This document shows, piece after piece, positions 30,746 to 39,674 of a stretch of 64,000 nucleotides of DNA. The translations under genes were made by a program, and so were the position numbers. Location of the stretch: contig NZ_PEBD01000005.1 of the NCBI RefSeq assembly GCF_002735905.1, positions 1 through 64,000 of the forward strand. Direction: 5' to 3'. Numbering within the stretch: the first letter of the stretch is position 1; the number at the start of each line of letters is the position of its first letter. The DNA comes from Williamsia muralis (lineage in GTDB: Bacteria; Actinomycetota; Actinomycetes; Mycobacteriales; Mycobacteriaceae). Below the pieces are notes generated by a model that did not search any database, was not told the origin of the DNA, and saw nothing but the letters and a program-made list of their open reading frames with translations.

Positions 30746-33158
30746 CCAACAGGTCCAGTTGGTCGTCGGTGACCTGCACGGAGACCTTGCCACCGTCGAG
30801 GAGCACCTCATCCAACAGCAGGTCTGCAATCCGGTCATCGACTGCGCGCTGAATCGAACGACGTAGTGGTCGTGCGCCGAACTCGGGCTGGTGCCCGTGC
30901 TCTGCGATCCAGTCGACAGCAGCATCAGAGAACTCGATGTCGATTCCCTTGGCGCCCAACCGCTTGCGGCTGTCGGCCAGGAGCAGGTCGGTGATCTTGT
31001 GCAGCTGTTCGGTGTCGAGCTTGCGGAAGACCACGATCTCGTCGATCCGGTTGAGGAACTCCGGTCGCATCGACTCCCGCAGTCGGGCCATCACCCGCTC
31101 ACGCACCGGCCGTTCCGCGGCTTCGGCGTCACCGGAGCTGAACCCGAGTCCACCGGACTTGCTGGAGATGATGTCCGATCCCAGGTTGCTGGTCATGATC
31201 AGCACGGTGTTCTTGAAGTCGACAGTGCGACCCTGCCCGTCGGTGAGACGACCGTCGTCGAGCACCTGCAGCAGCGTGTTGAACACGTCCGGGTGCGCCT
31301 TCTCGATCTCGTCGAGAAGGATCACCGAATACGGGTTCCGGCGCACCTGTTCGGTGAGCTGCCCCGCCTCGCCGTACCCGACGTACCCGGGGGGAGCCCC
31401 GATCAGGCGGCTGACCGTGTGACGTTCTCCGAACTCGCTCATGTCGAGTCGAAGCATCTTCTTCTCGTCGCCGAAGAGCGAGGCTGCCAGCGCCTTTGCC
31501 AATTCGGTCTTTCCGACGCCTGTCGGTCCAAGGAACAAGAAGCTGCCCACGGGCCGATCCGGATCGCTCATCCCGGTACGGCTCCGGCGAACCGCACGCG
31601 CGATGGCCTTCACCGCATCCTCTTGGCCGACAACACGCTGATGTAGCTCATCCTCGAGGCGGCGTAGACGCTCCCGTTCCTGCTCGGTCATCTGGCTTGC
31701 CGGGATACCGGTGGCACGGGCGACCACTTCGGCGATGTGTTCGGCGGTCACCTCAGGTGGTTCACCTGCCTCGGACGGCCCGCCCGACAGACGTGCCTGG
31801 AGCCGGGCGGTCTCGTCACGCAATGCGGAGGCCTTTTCGTAGTCCTCCGCCGCGACCGCCTGCTCTTTGGCCGTCTCGAGTTGGGTCAGTTGCTTCTGGA
31901 TCGCCTCCACGTCGGTGGTCGGTGAAGCCAGCTGCATCCGCGCACCGGCTTGGTCGATCAGATCGATCGCCTTGTCCGGCAGGAACCTGTCCCCGATGTA
32001 ACGGGCGGACAGCTCGACGGCTGCGCGGATCGCCTCATCGGAGTACCGGATCCCGTGGTGTTCCTCGTACCGCCCGCGTAGTCCGTCGAGGATCGCCACC
32101 GCGTCCTCGACGCTGGGTTCGGGCACCGTCACCGGTTGGAATCGACGCTCGAGCGCGGGATCCTTCTCGATGTTCTTCCGGTACTCGTCGAGCGTCGTGG
32201 CACCGACGATGTGCAGTTCACCGCGAGCGAGCTTGGGCTTCAGGATGTTTCCGGCATCCATCGACCCCTCGGCTCCGGCACCGGCACCGGCGATGGTGTG
32301 CACTTCGTCGATGAAGACGATGAGGTCGTCCTTGTTCGCTGCGATCTCATCGATCACCTTTGTCAACCGCTCTTCGAAGTCGCCGCGGTACCGGGTCCCC
32401 GAGACCATGCTCGACAGGTCGAGCTGCACGATGCGTTTGCCTGCGAGACGATCTGGCACGTCGCCGTCGACGATCCGTTGAGCGAGACCTTCGACGATGG
32501 CTGTCTTGCCGACACCGGCCTCGCCCACCAGCACCGGGTTGTTCTTCGTACGTCGAGACAGGATCTCGATGGTCTGTTCGATCTCGTCGGCACGGACGAT
32601 GACCGGGTCGACGCCCCCACCGCGGGCTTTCTCGGTCAGGTCGAATCCGAACTTGTCCAGCGTCGGGGTGGCTGTCGTGGACTCAGCAGCGACCGAGCCG
32701 CCCTGAAGTGCGGTCTGCAGGTGTTCGGGTGTGATGCCGGCAGCGGCGAGCAGACGCCCCGCAGCCCTGTCGTGATCGGCAGCGAGGGCGAGAAACAGAT
32801 GTTCTGGGTCGATGTACGTCGAGCCCAAGGTCTGGGCAAGTTGGTGAGCCTCGAACACAGCGGTTTTCAGTGCAGCGCTGAGAGACGTGGTGGTGAAACC
32901 GTTGGTCGGTGTTCCCTGAGGAAGACGCTGTTCAATGGTGTCCGCCACCGCCGTCGTGTCGGCCCCGGCGCGCTCCATCAGCGTTTTTGTGGGTTCCGTG
33001 GCCGTCATGACGCGCAAAACATGTAAAGCGTCGAGTTCTGTGTCGCCGCGGCCGGCGGCGAACCTGGCGGACTCGGCGATGAGGTCTTGGGTGGACCTGC
33101 TCATCAGCCGACTGATGTCGATGCGACGCGGGCCCTCGGGGCCGAAGAATGCGGGCAT
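30738..33158 (-). CDS. ClpC-type AAA+ unfoldase (Clp ATP-binding subunit)
   Basis: 806 aa. N-domain with two Clp-N repeats (about 15-150), NBD1 with Walker A GEAGVGKT (about 216) and IVFIDEVHT, a short middle region with a UVR-like motif ([23 protein letters not shown]), and NBD2 with GPTGVGKT (about 560) and [13 protein letters not shown]. The middle region is far shorter than the ClpB coiled coil, and the loop GGLGF (about 685) looks like the ClpP-docking (L/I)GF loop, so it probably feeds substrates to ClpP. The unusual start [19 protein letters not shown] differs from housekeeping ClpC. A strong AGGAGG site precedes the ATG, and a HAIR element lies just upstream, indicating HspR control and heat-shock induction. 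Confidence 0.9.
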   Translation of the reverse strand: MPAFFGPEGPRRIDISRLMSRSTQDLIAESARFAAGRGDTELDALHVLRVMTATEPTKTLMERAGADTTAVADTIEQRLPQGTPTNGFTTTSLSAALKTAVFEAHQLAQTLGSTYIDPEHLFLALAADHDRAAGRLLAAAGITPEHLQTALQGGSVAAESTTATPTLDKFGFDLTEKARGGGVDPVIVRADEIEQTIEILSRRTKNNPVLVGEAGVGKTAIVEGLAQRIVDGDVPDRLAGKRIVQLDLSSMVSGTRYRGDFEERLTKVIDEIAANKDDLIVFIDEVHTIAGAGAGAEGSMDAGNILKPKLARGELHIVGATTLDEYRKNIEKDPALERRFQPVTVPEPSVEDAVAILDGLRGRYEEHHGIRYSDEAIRAAVELSARYIGDRFLPDKAIDLIDQAGARMQLASPTTDVEAIQKQLTQLETAKEQAVAAEDYEKASALRDETARLQARLSGGPSEAGEPPEVTAEHIAEVVARATGIPASQMTEQERERLRRLEDELHQRVVGQEDAVKAIARAVRRSRTGMSDPDRPVGSFLFLGPTGVGKTELAKALAASLFGDEKKMLRLDMSEFGERHTVSRLIGAPPGYVGYGEAGQLTEQVRRNPYSVILLDEIEKAHPDVFNTLLQVLDDGRLTDGQGRTVDFKNTVLIMTSNLGSDIISSKSGGLGFSSGDAEAAERPVRERVMARLRESMRPEFLNRIDEIVVFRKLDTEQLHKITDLLLADSRKRLGAKGIDIEFSDAAVDWIAEHGHQPEFGARPLRRSIQRAVDDRIADLLLDEVLLDGGKVSVQVTDDQLDLLVS

Positions 33159-33181
33159 TCGCGGAGCCTCCTAGTTAAGAG

Positions 33182-33200
33182 TTGAGTGAATCTGACTCAA
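33182..33200. promoter_or_regulatory. HAIR element (HspR operator)
   Basis: TTGAGT, 7 nt, ACTCAA matches the core of the HspR-associated inverted repeat (CTTGAGT-N7-ACTCAAG). It lies 24-42 nt upstream of the ClpC-type ATG in an AT-rich stretch. HspR represses dnaK and clpB operons in actinobacteria and is relieved by heat. Confidence 0.75.
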
Positions 33201-33356
33201 TTAACATGAGTGAGGTTCTATCAATTCCCGGTTGCCGCGGTCAATTCTGTAACTCGGGTCTCGCAGGGCCGGATCGGACGTGTGGTCGCCTCGGTGAGCC
33301 GTGACGCGATAGCGTGGGCACAGAACTTCGAGCGCACATCATGAAGCGAGGACGAC

Positions 33357-33707
33357 GTGGTCGATACGAGCTCCACCCTGGAAGATCTGTCTCGCAAGCA
33401 CCTGGACATCGCACGCGACGATGCGCATGGCCGCAGTGCCGACATTCTTGTCCATGACGGTCCGCTACGTCAGACGTTGATGGCGATGGTCGCCGGTACC
33501 GAACTCGGCGAACACAATTCGCCGCCGGCGGCGAGCATGCTTGTGCTCAGCGGCAGGGTGAAGGTGACCGCGGATGAGGGTGAGGTCGTCCTGAACGTAG
33601 GTGAACTTCGTGGGCTCACGCACCATCGGCACAGCGTGACCGCGATCGAGGACTCGGTTTTCATTCTGACCACGGTCACCGGTTACGGCGAACCGTCGCG
33701 GCGCTGA
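33357..33707 (+). CDS. Cupin-domain protein
   Basis: 116 aa, a single small beta-barrel cupin (MVAGTELGEHNSPPAASMLVLSGRVKVTADEGEVVLNVGELRGLTHHRHSVTAIEDSVFILTTV, about 42-105). Partial metal-binding His/Glu pattern (GEHNS, HHRHS). Role unknown; such proteins bind small ligands or metals. It diverges from the ClpC-type gene. The GTG start is weakly supported by GCGAGGAC upstream. Confidence 0.75.
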   Translation: MVDTSSTLEDLSRKHLDIARDDAHGRSADILVHDGPLRQTLMAMVAGTELGEHNSPPAASMLVLSGRVKVTADEGEVVLNVGELRGLTHHRHSVTAIEDSVFILTTVTGYGEPSRR

Positions 33708-33775
33708 CCCGATCATCTCGACCCCTTCGCCTGCTCGTGGGAAGGCACACCGGGGCGGCGGCGCAACCCGGTAAC

Positions 33776-33795
33776 ACTTAGCCCTTGCGCTAAGT
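33776..33795. promoter_or_regulatory. ArsR-type operator
   Basis: Perfect 7-bp arms ACTTAGC and GCTAAGT are spaced by 6 nt. It covers the likely -35 (TTGCGC, 33785-33790) of the promoter whose -10 is GATAGT at 33807-33812, so binding would block transcription. Presumed to be the autoregulatory site of the adjacent ArsR gene. Confidence 0.65.
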
Positions 33796-33806
33796 ATCCG
33801 TCCGCT

Positions 33807-33812
33807 GATAGT
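33807..33812 (+). promoter_or_regulatory. -10 box (leaderless) for the ArsR operon
   Basis: GATAGT, 16 bp after TTGCGC and 7 nt before the ATG at 33820. Leaderless start likely. Confidence 0.45.
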
Positions 33813-33819
33813 TTGCCTT

Positions 33820-34170
33820 ATGGCTCAGTATTCAGAGCAATTGAACGGGGTTTTCCAAGCCCTTGCTGATCCCACCCGCAGGGCGGTGATCGGGCGCCTG
33901 GGGGAGGGGCCGGCGAGTATCAGCGAGCTCGCCCAGCCATTCGACATGGCCTTGCCGTCCTTCATGAAACACATCCGGCAACTCGAAGACAGTGGCTGGA
34001 TACGCACGATGAAGGTCGGCCGCGTTCGCACCTGCGTCATCGAGCGACGGCAGTTCGATGTCGCGCAGGATTGGTTGGAAAGCCAGCGTGCCCTGTGGCA
34101 ACAACGCACCGATCGACTCGAGAGCTTTGTCGTCAATGAAGTAGCGACGCAACAACATCAGGAGAAATGA
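33820..34170 (+). CDS. ArsR-family transcriptional regulator
   Basis: 116-aa winged-helix protein: FQALADPTRRAVIGRLGEGPASISELAQPFDMALPSFMKHIRQLEDSGWIRTMKVGRVR (residues 11-69). No Cys-rich metal site, so it belongs to the non-metal group often paired with SRPBCC proteins. It is followed after 1 nt by the SRPBCC gene and then a DHFR-like gene, a common three-gene operon. Probably represses its own operon through the palindrome at 33776-33795. Confidence 0.9.
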   Translation: MAQYSEQLNGVFQALADPTRRAVIGRLGEGPASISELAQPFDMALPSFMKHIRQLEDSGWIRTMKVGRVRTCVIERRQFDVAQDWLESQRALWQQRTDRLESFVVNEVATQQHQEK

Positions 34171-34171
34171 C

Positions 34172-34654
34172 ATGACAACCCAGCTCAACCCTGATCTCGA
34201 CCTCGTCATCTCCAGGGTCATCAAGGCTCCGGCTGCCGCAGTATGGGATGCGTGGACAAATCCTGCCAAGTTCGAGCAGTGGTGGGTTCCCCATCCGACC
34301 GTGTGCAGGGTGCTCGACATGGACTTGCGGCCCGGTGGGTCTTTTCGTACGGAGATCAGCGAAGACGGGGGTGGCTTCGAACCGCACATCACCGGCTGTT
34401 TCCTGGCTGTCGACCCGCGTCGGCGAATTGTGTTCACCGACAGTCTCATAGCCGGGTGGCGCCCATCGGCCGACGCGTTCATGACTGCGATCATCACTGT
34501 TGCCGATCACCCTGAAGGCACTGAGTATGAGGCAAGGGCCCTGCACCGTTCCGCTGCGGATCGAGACAGACACGAGCGCATGGGCTTTCATGATGGTTGG
34601 GGAACTGTCACCCGGCAGCTCGCGGATCTGGTCGAAGGCGGGCCCAACCGATGA
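34172..34654 (+). CDS. SRPBCC (AHSA1/START-like) domain protein
   Basis: 160 aa with the helix-grip fold sequence of the Aha1/CalC type: ISRVIKAPAAAVWDAWTNPAKFEQWWVP (residues 13-40), DLRPGGSFRTEI, and a C-terminal helix GTVTRQLADLVEGG. Binds a hydrophobic ligand in a cavity. Co-transcribed with the ArsR gene; overlaps the next gene start by 4 nt (ATGA). Confidence 0.88.
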   Translation: MTTQLNPDLDLVISRVIKAPAAAVWDAWTNPAKFEQWWVPHPTVCRVLDMDLRPGGSFRTEISEDGGGFEPHITGCFLAVDPRRRIVFTDSLIAGWRPSADAFMTAIITVADHPEGTEYEARALHRSAADRDRHERMGFHDGWGTVTRQLADLVEGGPNR

Positions 34655-35264
34655 AACTGACGCTGATGCAGTTCGTGTCACTCGATGGGGTCTGCCAGGC
34701 CCCTGGTCTCCCGACGAAGACACCACCGACGGGTTCACTGGAGGCGGCTGGTTGGTTCCGCACATGGACGAAGAGTTCATCACGATAGCCGCGAGATGGC
34801 TCGACCAAGCGGAGGGTTTGTTGTTGGGTCGGCGCACATACGAGAACTTCGCGCGTGACTGGCCGGCCATCACCGACCCCGACGATCCATTCACGAAAAA
34901 CATGAACGGTCTCCCGAAATACGTTGCCTCCCAGACGCTGACTGCTGCCGCCTGGTCCCCGACGACGATCTTGTCCGGTGACGTGGAGGGGCAGGTCGCG
35001 GACTTGAAATCCCGGCCGGGTCGCGACCTCCAGATCCATGGCAGTGCCCGGCTCAGGCAGTCGATGCTCGCCGCCGGACTGGTCGATGAGATCCGGCTGG
35101 TGATCGCGCCGGTGGTCGTGGGTTCAGGGCGACGGTTGTTCCCTGCCGGGGCAACACCCGCGGGTCTACAACTCATTCGCCATGAGAAGACACCAGGCGG
35201 TCTTGCCATTCATGAATACAAGACCGTCGGTGCTCCGGTGACGGGCATCTACGAACCGGTGTAG
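34651..35264 (+). pseudogene. Dihydrofolate reductase/RibD C-terminal family gene with a frameshift
   Basis: The normal start MKLTLMQFVSLDGVCQAPG lies in one frame from ATG 34651, and the rest (SPDEDTTDGFTGGGWLVPHMDEEF... LLLGRRTYENFARDW... LQIHGSARLRQSMLAAGLVDEIRLVIAPVVVGSGRRLF) lies in the -1 frame. The join is at about 34706-34709: the text GGTCTCCC gives G-L-P, while one more T would give G-S-P-D-E-D in frame. Everything else is intact (about 204 aa), so this is a one-base loss or a base-call error. Family members are NADPH-dependent reductases of unknown substrate. Third gene of the ArsR module. Confidence 0.8.
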
Positions 35265-35399
35265 TCGGCGAACGTGTACCGAAAGGCGTTGGGACGGGCT
35301 CGAAGTCGACTCCTCGCGCCTGGTCTTCGCCCACTTCACCACTTTGTACGGTGGTGGCGCGCTGTCGAACCCCGAGAACTCAGAACCGGTTCCATTACG

Positions 35400-36395
35400 A
35401 TGGCGGTCATGCGATTTGGATTGTTTGTGCCTCAGGGATGGCGTCTGGACCTCGTCGGGATCGACCCCGCCGACCAATGGCCGGTGATGCGTGATTTTGC
35501 GGTGCGCGCCGACGACGGTCCGTGGGACTCGGTGTGGGTCTACGACCACTTCCACACGGTTCCAGCTCCCACCGACGAGGCCACCCACGAGGCGTGGACG
35601 TTGATGTCGGCGCTCGCAGCGTCCACGTCACGTGTTCGGCTGGGCCAGATGTGCACGGCGATGAGCTACCGAAATCCGGCATATCTCGCGAAGGTGGCCG
35701 CCACGACCGATCTCATCTCGGGCGGACGGGTCGAGATGGGGATCGGCGGCGGCTGGTACGAGCACGAGTGGCGGGCCTACGGCTATGGCTTCCCGTCGGC
35801 GGGGGAGCGACTGGGCCGGCTCGACGAGGGTGTGCAGATCATGCGGCAAGCGTGGAGCACAGGCTCGGCCTCGCTCGATGGGAAGCACTACCAGGTCGAT
35901 GGTGCAATCGTCCGTCCACTTCCTCTGCAAGAGGGCGGCATTCCTTTGTGGATCGCGGGTGGGGGCGAGAAGGTCACCTTGAAGATCGCCGCAAAGTACG
36001 CGCAGTACACGAACTTCGACGGCACCCCCGAAGGGTTCGTACGAAAGTCCGACATCCTGCGGACGCACTGCGAAGCCGTCGGCTCTGACTTCGACGCGAT
36101 CGTCCGGTCCGCCAACTACAACGTCGCGATCGGTTCTACTGAGGCCGAGGTGGAACAGCGGTTGAGCACGCTCAAGGATCGGCTTACCCCGCACGTTGGC
36201 GCGGATGCGGCCGAGGGCGCCCTCGGAGCTTTTCGCGGACTACCGGGGGTGGGGACCCCTGAGCAGATCATCGAGAAGCTGACCGTACTCAAGGGCCATG
36301 GTCTCTCCTACGGCATCTTCTATTTCCCCGAGGCTGCGTACGATCTTTCGGGAATCGAACTCTTCGAGAAGGAGGTCTTGCCCGCGCTCGCGTGA
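35400..36395 (+). CDS. LLM-class F420-dependent oxidoreductase
   Basis: 331-aa TIM-barrel enzyme of the luciferase-like family. MRFGLFVPQGWRLDL starts the barrel; other marks are SVWVYDHF, LGQMCTAMSYRNPAYLAKVAATTDLISGGRVEMGIGGGWYEHEW (35640-35771) and PLWIAGGGEKVTLK. The pattern fits the F420-using branch common in actinobacteria, though FMN use cannot be excluded. Start ATG 35400 (MAVMRF) or 35409; a frame extending upstream to 35274 is not conserved-looking. Confidence 0.85.
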   Translation: MAVMRFGLFVPQGWRLDLVGIDPADQWPVMRDFAVRADDGPWDSVWVYDHFHTVPAPTDEATHEAWTLMSALAASTSRVRLGQMCTAMSYRNPAYLAKVAATTDLISGGRVEMGIGGGWYEHEWRAYGYGFPSAGERLGRLDEGVQIMRQAWSTGSASLDGKHYQVDGAIVRPLPLQEGGIPLWIAGGGEKVTLKIAAKYAQYTNFDGTPEGFVRKSDILRTHCEAVGSDFDAIVRSANYNVAIGSTEAEVEQRLSTLKDRLTPHVGADAAEGALGAFRGLPGVGTPEQIIEKLTVLKGHGLSYGIFYFPEAAYDLSGIELFEKEVLPALA

Positions 36396-36778
36396 ATGAC
36401 CGTCGTTCGTATTACGCCTCGGGGACGTCCGTGCCAGATAGAAGGCCGTGGTTCGCATCTCGGCTGAACGCGCGGCATCCTGCGATGCACCCGCAGCAAT
36501 ATGCGCGACCGGACCGAACTGCGTCCATCGATCGGGGTCGATGTCGCCGGAGTGCTCGATGACAAGTCGCGACTGGATCGAACGAAACATCATCGAATCC
36601 GGTATGTCCTGCAGGCATGTTCGAACCTTCCTCTCAGAGTGGTGATTGAGCAGACTCGCTGCGGGAGCGCTATCCCCAGTTCGGTGTACAGCGGCGGACA
36701 AAGGTATGTTCGGGCGAACACGAGACGTCACCACCCATCAGGCGCTGGACCGCCTCCCCGACGAACAGGGCGCAGAAC
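36396..36778 (+). other. 383-nt stretch before the Lsr2-like gene
   Basis: No confident gene. A minus-strand frame (36734-36240) has some coding character around 36430-36620 but runs into the oxidoreductase gene antisense, so I do not call it. Near the right end is the palindrome at 36707-36720. Otherwise nothing is seen. Confidence 0.5.
36707..36720. promoter_or_regulatory. Perfect palindrome upstream of the Lsr2-like gene
   Basis: TGTTCG-GG-CGAACA is a perfect 6-2-6 palindrome 58 nt before the ATG. The half-sites resemble the LexA box (CGAAC-N4-GTTCG) but in the opposite order, so it is probably not an SOS box; it may bind another dimeric regulator. Confidence 0.4.
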
Positions 36779-37138
36779 ATGGCACGCAGAACCATCGAAC
36801 AGATCACCGACGACCTCGACGGTTCCGATCTCGACCCTTCGGAGGTGATCGTGGAAACGTTCACCGTCAATGGCGTCGAATACTCCCTCGATCTCGGGCC
36901 CAAGTCGGCCGAGAAGTTCGACAAAGACATGCAAAAGTGGATCGACAAGGCCACCAAGATCGGTGGCCGTCAGCGGCGGGCCACCGCCAAGCAGTCGCCG
37001 GCCACCTCCGAAGTGCGCAGCGACAAGTCGCAATTGGCCGCCATTCGTGAATGGGCACGCGAAAACGGTTACGAGGTCTCTGACCGCGGCCGTATTCCGA
37101 ACGCCATTGTCGAGGCATTCAACGCGGCTCACAACTGA
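36779..37138 (+). CDS. Lsr2-like nucleoid-associated protein
   Basis: 119 aa. The N-terminal dimerisation domain (residues 1-65: [58 protein letters not shown]) and the C-terminal DNA-binding domain ([32 protein letters not shown], with the AT-hook-like RGR near 102-104) follow Lsr2. Lsr2 is the actinobacterial H-NS analogue that silences AT-rich foreign genes. The central linker is longer and the N-terminus diverges from canonical MAKKVTV-type Lsr2, so this is probably a second copy. Neighbours are unrelated enzymes. Confidence 0.88.
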   Translation: MARRTIEQITDDLDGSDLDPSEVIVETFTVNGVEYSLDLGPKSAEKFDKDMQKWIDKATKIGGRQRRATAKQSPATSEVRSDKSQLAAIREWARENGYEVSDRGRIPNAIVEAFNAAHN

Positions 37139-37169
37139 CGCCCGGGCAGTGAATGCTCTTCGCGCCGGC

Positions 37170-37538
37170 TCAGGCTTGGTCGTGGAGGGTTATCTGATAC
37201 CCGTCGGGGTCGGCGAGAGTGAACGTCCGGCCGAAGGGCCCGTCGATCGGGGCCGAGACAATGGTGTGGCCGCCGGCGACGAGAGCGTCGTGGATGGCCT
37301 GGACGTCCGTCGCGTGGAGCCAGATCGCGGCACCGATCCCGGGTTGGGCGACGGCTGCGAGATCGGTACCGGGAATGATGTCGCGGAGCGCGAACGCGAT
37401 CGGCTTCGTGTCGAACACGACGGCGTGCGGAGGACCGGTCTGCGAGCGGACCAGGCCCAGGTACTGCTCGTAAAACGCCTGGGATGCGTTGAGGTCTCGC
37501 GTTTGTAGCGAGAGGAAATCGGGGCCCGTGACCGACAT
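37170..37538 (-). CDS. VOC-family (glyoxalase-like) protein
   Basis: 122 aa with two beta-alpha-beta-beta-beta units: FLSLQTRDLNASQAFYEQYLGLVRSQTGPPHAVVF and IWLHATDVQAIHDALVAGG...GRTFTLADPDGYQITLHD. Such proteins act as dioxygenases, isomerases or drug-binding resistance proteins; which one is unknown. ATG 37538 follows AAGGAG by 6 nt. It is divergent from the MarR gene across an operator array, so it is probably a MarR target. Confidence 0.85.
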   Translation of the reverse strand: MSVTGPDFLSLQTRDLNASQAFYEQYLGLVRSQTGPPHAVVFDTKPIAFALRDIIPGTDLAAVAQPGIGAAIWLHATDVQAIHDALVAGGHTIVSAPIDGPFGRTFTLADPDGYQITLHDQA

Positions 37539-37557
37539 GATGTTCTCCTTCAAGTTG

Positions 37558-37602
37558 TGTCAGTTTTTTGACATGTCTGACCGTATGTCAGAATACTGAC
37601 AT
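37558..37602. promoter_or_regulatory. MarR operator array between VOC and marR genes
   Basis: Repeated TGTCA/TGACA half-sites. A perfect palindrome ATGTCAG-AATA-CTGACAT (37585-37602) overlaps the MarR start codon, and TGTCA-N6-TGACA (37558-37573) lies beside it, with GACATGTC between. The arrangement suggests dimers binding side by side and controlling both divergent genes. Confidence 0.7.
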
Positions 37603-38050
37603 GAGTCAACAAGGCCCCGGCGTCGATCTGGAGTCGTCGCTGGGATATCTGCTGAAGGAGGCCTCGAGCGCGTTGCGCGCGGCGATGGAGGAAGCGCTGC
37701 GGCCATTCGGGATGAGTGTGACGCAGTACTCGTGCCTCGAGTTGCTGGCCCAACGGCCGGGGTTGTCGAACTCCGAACTCGCGCGCGGCGCATTCGTGAC
37801 GCGGCAGTCGATGAATGTGCTGCTCCAAGCCCTGGAGCGTGATGGATATGTCAGCAGGCCTGATGAGGCCCCGGTGGGCAAGGTTCTTCCCACTCGTCTG
37901 ACCTCCAAAGGCAGGCGAAGTCTCGCGCAAGCAACTGTCGCGGTTCGCTCCGTCGAGGTCAGGATGCTGGCCGGCATGACAGGGCGTGAGCAGTCAGACG
38001 CGTCCCGGCTTCTGCGGAGCATGATCGATTCTCTGCGCGACGTGGACTGA
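37601..38050 (+). CDS. MarR-family transcriptional regulator
   Basis: 149-aa winged-helix regulator: SVTQYSCLELLAQRPGLSNSELARGAFVTRQSMNVLLQALERDGYVSRPDEAPVGKVLPTRLTSKGR (37715-37915). MarR proteins are dimeric repressors released by phenolic or other small ligands. The start ATG at 37601 lies inside the palindrome, a sign of autoregulation. The neighbouring VOC and carboxylesterase genes are likely in its regulon. Confidence 0.9.
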   Translation: MSQQGPGVDLESSLGYLLKEASSALRAAMEEALRPFGMSVTQYSCLELLAQRPGLSNSELARGAFVTRQSMNVLLQALERDGYVSRPDEAPVGKVLPTRLTSKGRRSLAQATVAVRSVEVRMLAGMTGREQSDASRLLRSMIDSLRDVD

Positions 38051-38126
38051 TGATGTTGTCCGCATTCGCGTGAGTCACCGTTTGCGTAGTGTGAGCGACA
38101 TTGCCTTCCTCGGTAGGAGCTCAGAC

Positions 38127-39674
38127 ATGGCAGACGACGAGAACGTGGTGACAACCACCAGTGGGCCGGTTCGGGGCCTGGACGACGGGATCACCAAGTC
38201 GTGGCGGGGTATCCGCTATGCGGCGCCGCCCACGGGCGAGCGGCGTTGGCGGGCACCGGTGCCACCGGAACCTTGGCCCGACGTCGTCGACGCGACCACG
38301 TTCGGTCCGGTGGCGCCGCAACCGAACAATCCGGTGATCACGCTTGGACCCGGCGCCATCAAGGACGAGGATTGCCTGAGCCTGAACGTCTGGTCGGCGT
38401 CAGTGGTCACCCCGGGCGACCCGCGGCCGGTCATGGTCTGGATCCACGGGGGCGCATACGTTTTCGGCACGTCGAGTCAGCCGCTGTATGACGGGCGCGC
38501 GCTTGTCTCTGATGGCGACGTCGTGCTGGTGACGGTGAACTACAGACTCGGCGCGCTGGGATTTCTGGATCTGTCGTCGTTCAACACCGATGAACGCGTT
38601 TTCGACACCAACCTCGCGCTGCGAGACGTGATCCTCGCGTTGCAATGGGTTCAAGACAACATTGCCGGATTCGGGGGAGACCCGGAACGGGTGACCCTTT
38701 TCGGGGAATCAGCGGGCGGGGGCATCGTCACGACACTCCTGACCGTTCCGGCTGCGTCAGGACTGTTCGCCCGTGCGATCGCGCAGAGCTCGCCGGCGAC
38801 CTCGGTGTACGACAGCGCAAGGGCGAAACGCGCCGCCGACATCTTTCTCCAGAAGGTCGGGGTCGAACCGGATCAGGTTGCGACACTGCACGACATGCCG
38901 GTCGATCGCCTGGTGTCGGCAGGACTCGAACTGTTCAGCGATGTGCCGGCCGCAACACCCGGGACACTGGCGTTCGCACCGGTGGTCGACAAGGATCTGC
39001 TGCCTGACTATCCGTTGGCGGCGGCCCGAGCCGGCCGCTCACACCCCGTTCCCCTCATCATCGGTACCAACAAAGACGAGGCGGCGCTGTTCAAGTGGAT
39101 GAAGTCGCCGTTGATGCCGATCACACCGGATGCGATTCGCGCGATGTTCGCCGAGATCGCGGCAGAACAGCCGGAACTCAAACTACCGAGTGAGGCCGAG
39201 ATCGGTTCGGCCTACTCGGGTTTGAAGATGAAAGCGGCCGGACTCGCAGTCGCCCGCGACGTCGGTTTTCGGATGCCGACCATCTGGCTCGCCGAAGCGC
39301 ACAGTGCCGTCGCGCCGGTGTATCTCTACCGATTCGACTGGGCCACACCGATGCTGCGGGCATTGCGGGTCGGGGCCACCCATGCCACCGAATTGCCGTA
39401 TGTCTGGGGCAACCTGGTCGCCGGTCGCAAGGACATCACGTTCAAACTCGGTGGCCTGAAAGTGGGGAAGGCGCTCTCTGCCCGTCTCCAGAATCGATGG
39501 GTGAACTTCGCCGTGGACGGGCATCCCGGCGGACTACCGGGCGACCCGGAATGGCCTCCCTACGTACCGGATCAGCGTGCGACCCTGGTGATCGACAGGC
39601 AAGACACAGTGGTCGATGACCTCGACCGGGATTTGCGTGCGGCCTGGGGTACCGAGGTGCTCAATTTTCTCTAA
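38127..39674 (+). CDS. Type-B carboxylesterase/lipase
   Basis: 515 aa. Catalytic Ser in the elbow FGESAGGGIVTTL (about 196), oxyanion hole WIHGGAYVFG (about 108), acid Glu probably in TNKDEAALF, and His in GATHATELPYVWGN (about 420). Residues 1-15 are normal cytoplasmic sequence without a signal peptide. ATG 38127 follows TAGGAG. It hydrolyses carboxylic esters; the natural substrate is unknown. Its stop overlaps the stop of the convergent HAD gene (CTAA). Confidence 0.9.
   Translation: MADDENVVTTTSGPVRGLDDGITKSWRGIRYAAPPTGERRWRAPVPPEPWPDVVDATTFGPVAPQPNNPVITLGPGAIKDEDCLSLNVWSASVVTPGDPRPVMVWIHGGAYVFGTSSQPLYDGRALVSDGDVVLVTVNYRLGALGFLDLSSFNTDERVFDTNLALRDVILALQWVQDNIAGFGGDPERVTLFGESAGGGIVTTLLTVPAASGLFARAIAQSSPATSVYDSARAKRAADIFLQKVGVEPDQVATLHDMPVDRLVSAGLELFSDVPAATPGTLAFAPVVDKDLLPDYPLAAARAGRSHPVPLIIGTNKDEAALFKWMKSPLMPITPDAIRAMFAEIAAEQPELKLPSEAEIGSAYSGLKMKAAGLAVARDVGFRMPTIWLAEAHSAVAPVYLYRFDWATPMLRALRVGATHATELPYVWGNLVAGRKDITFKLGGLKVGKALSARLQNRWVNFAVDGHPGGLPGDPEWPPYVPDQRATLVIDRQDTVVDDLDRDLRAAWGTEVLNFL

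Noticed and set aside
30738-33158. Calling the Clp gene clpB because of the HAIR element
   Set aside because: The middle domain is too short for ClpB and a UVR-like segment plus a GGLGF loop point to the ClpC type.
36707-36720. Possible LexA (SOS) box
   Set aside because: Half-sites are in the reverse order (TTCG..CGAA instead of CGAAC..GTTCG), so it does not fit the actinobacterial SOS consensus.
36240-36734. 164-aa minus-strand open frame before the Lsr2-like gene
   Set aside because: Part of it looks faintly coding but it overlaps 155 nt of the oxidoreductase gene antisense and has no ribosome site or known motif.
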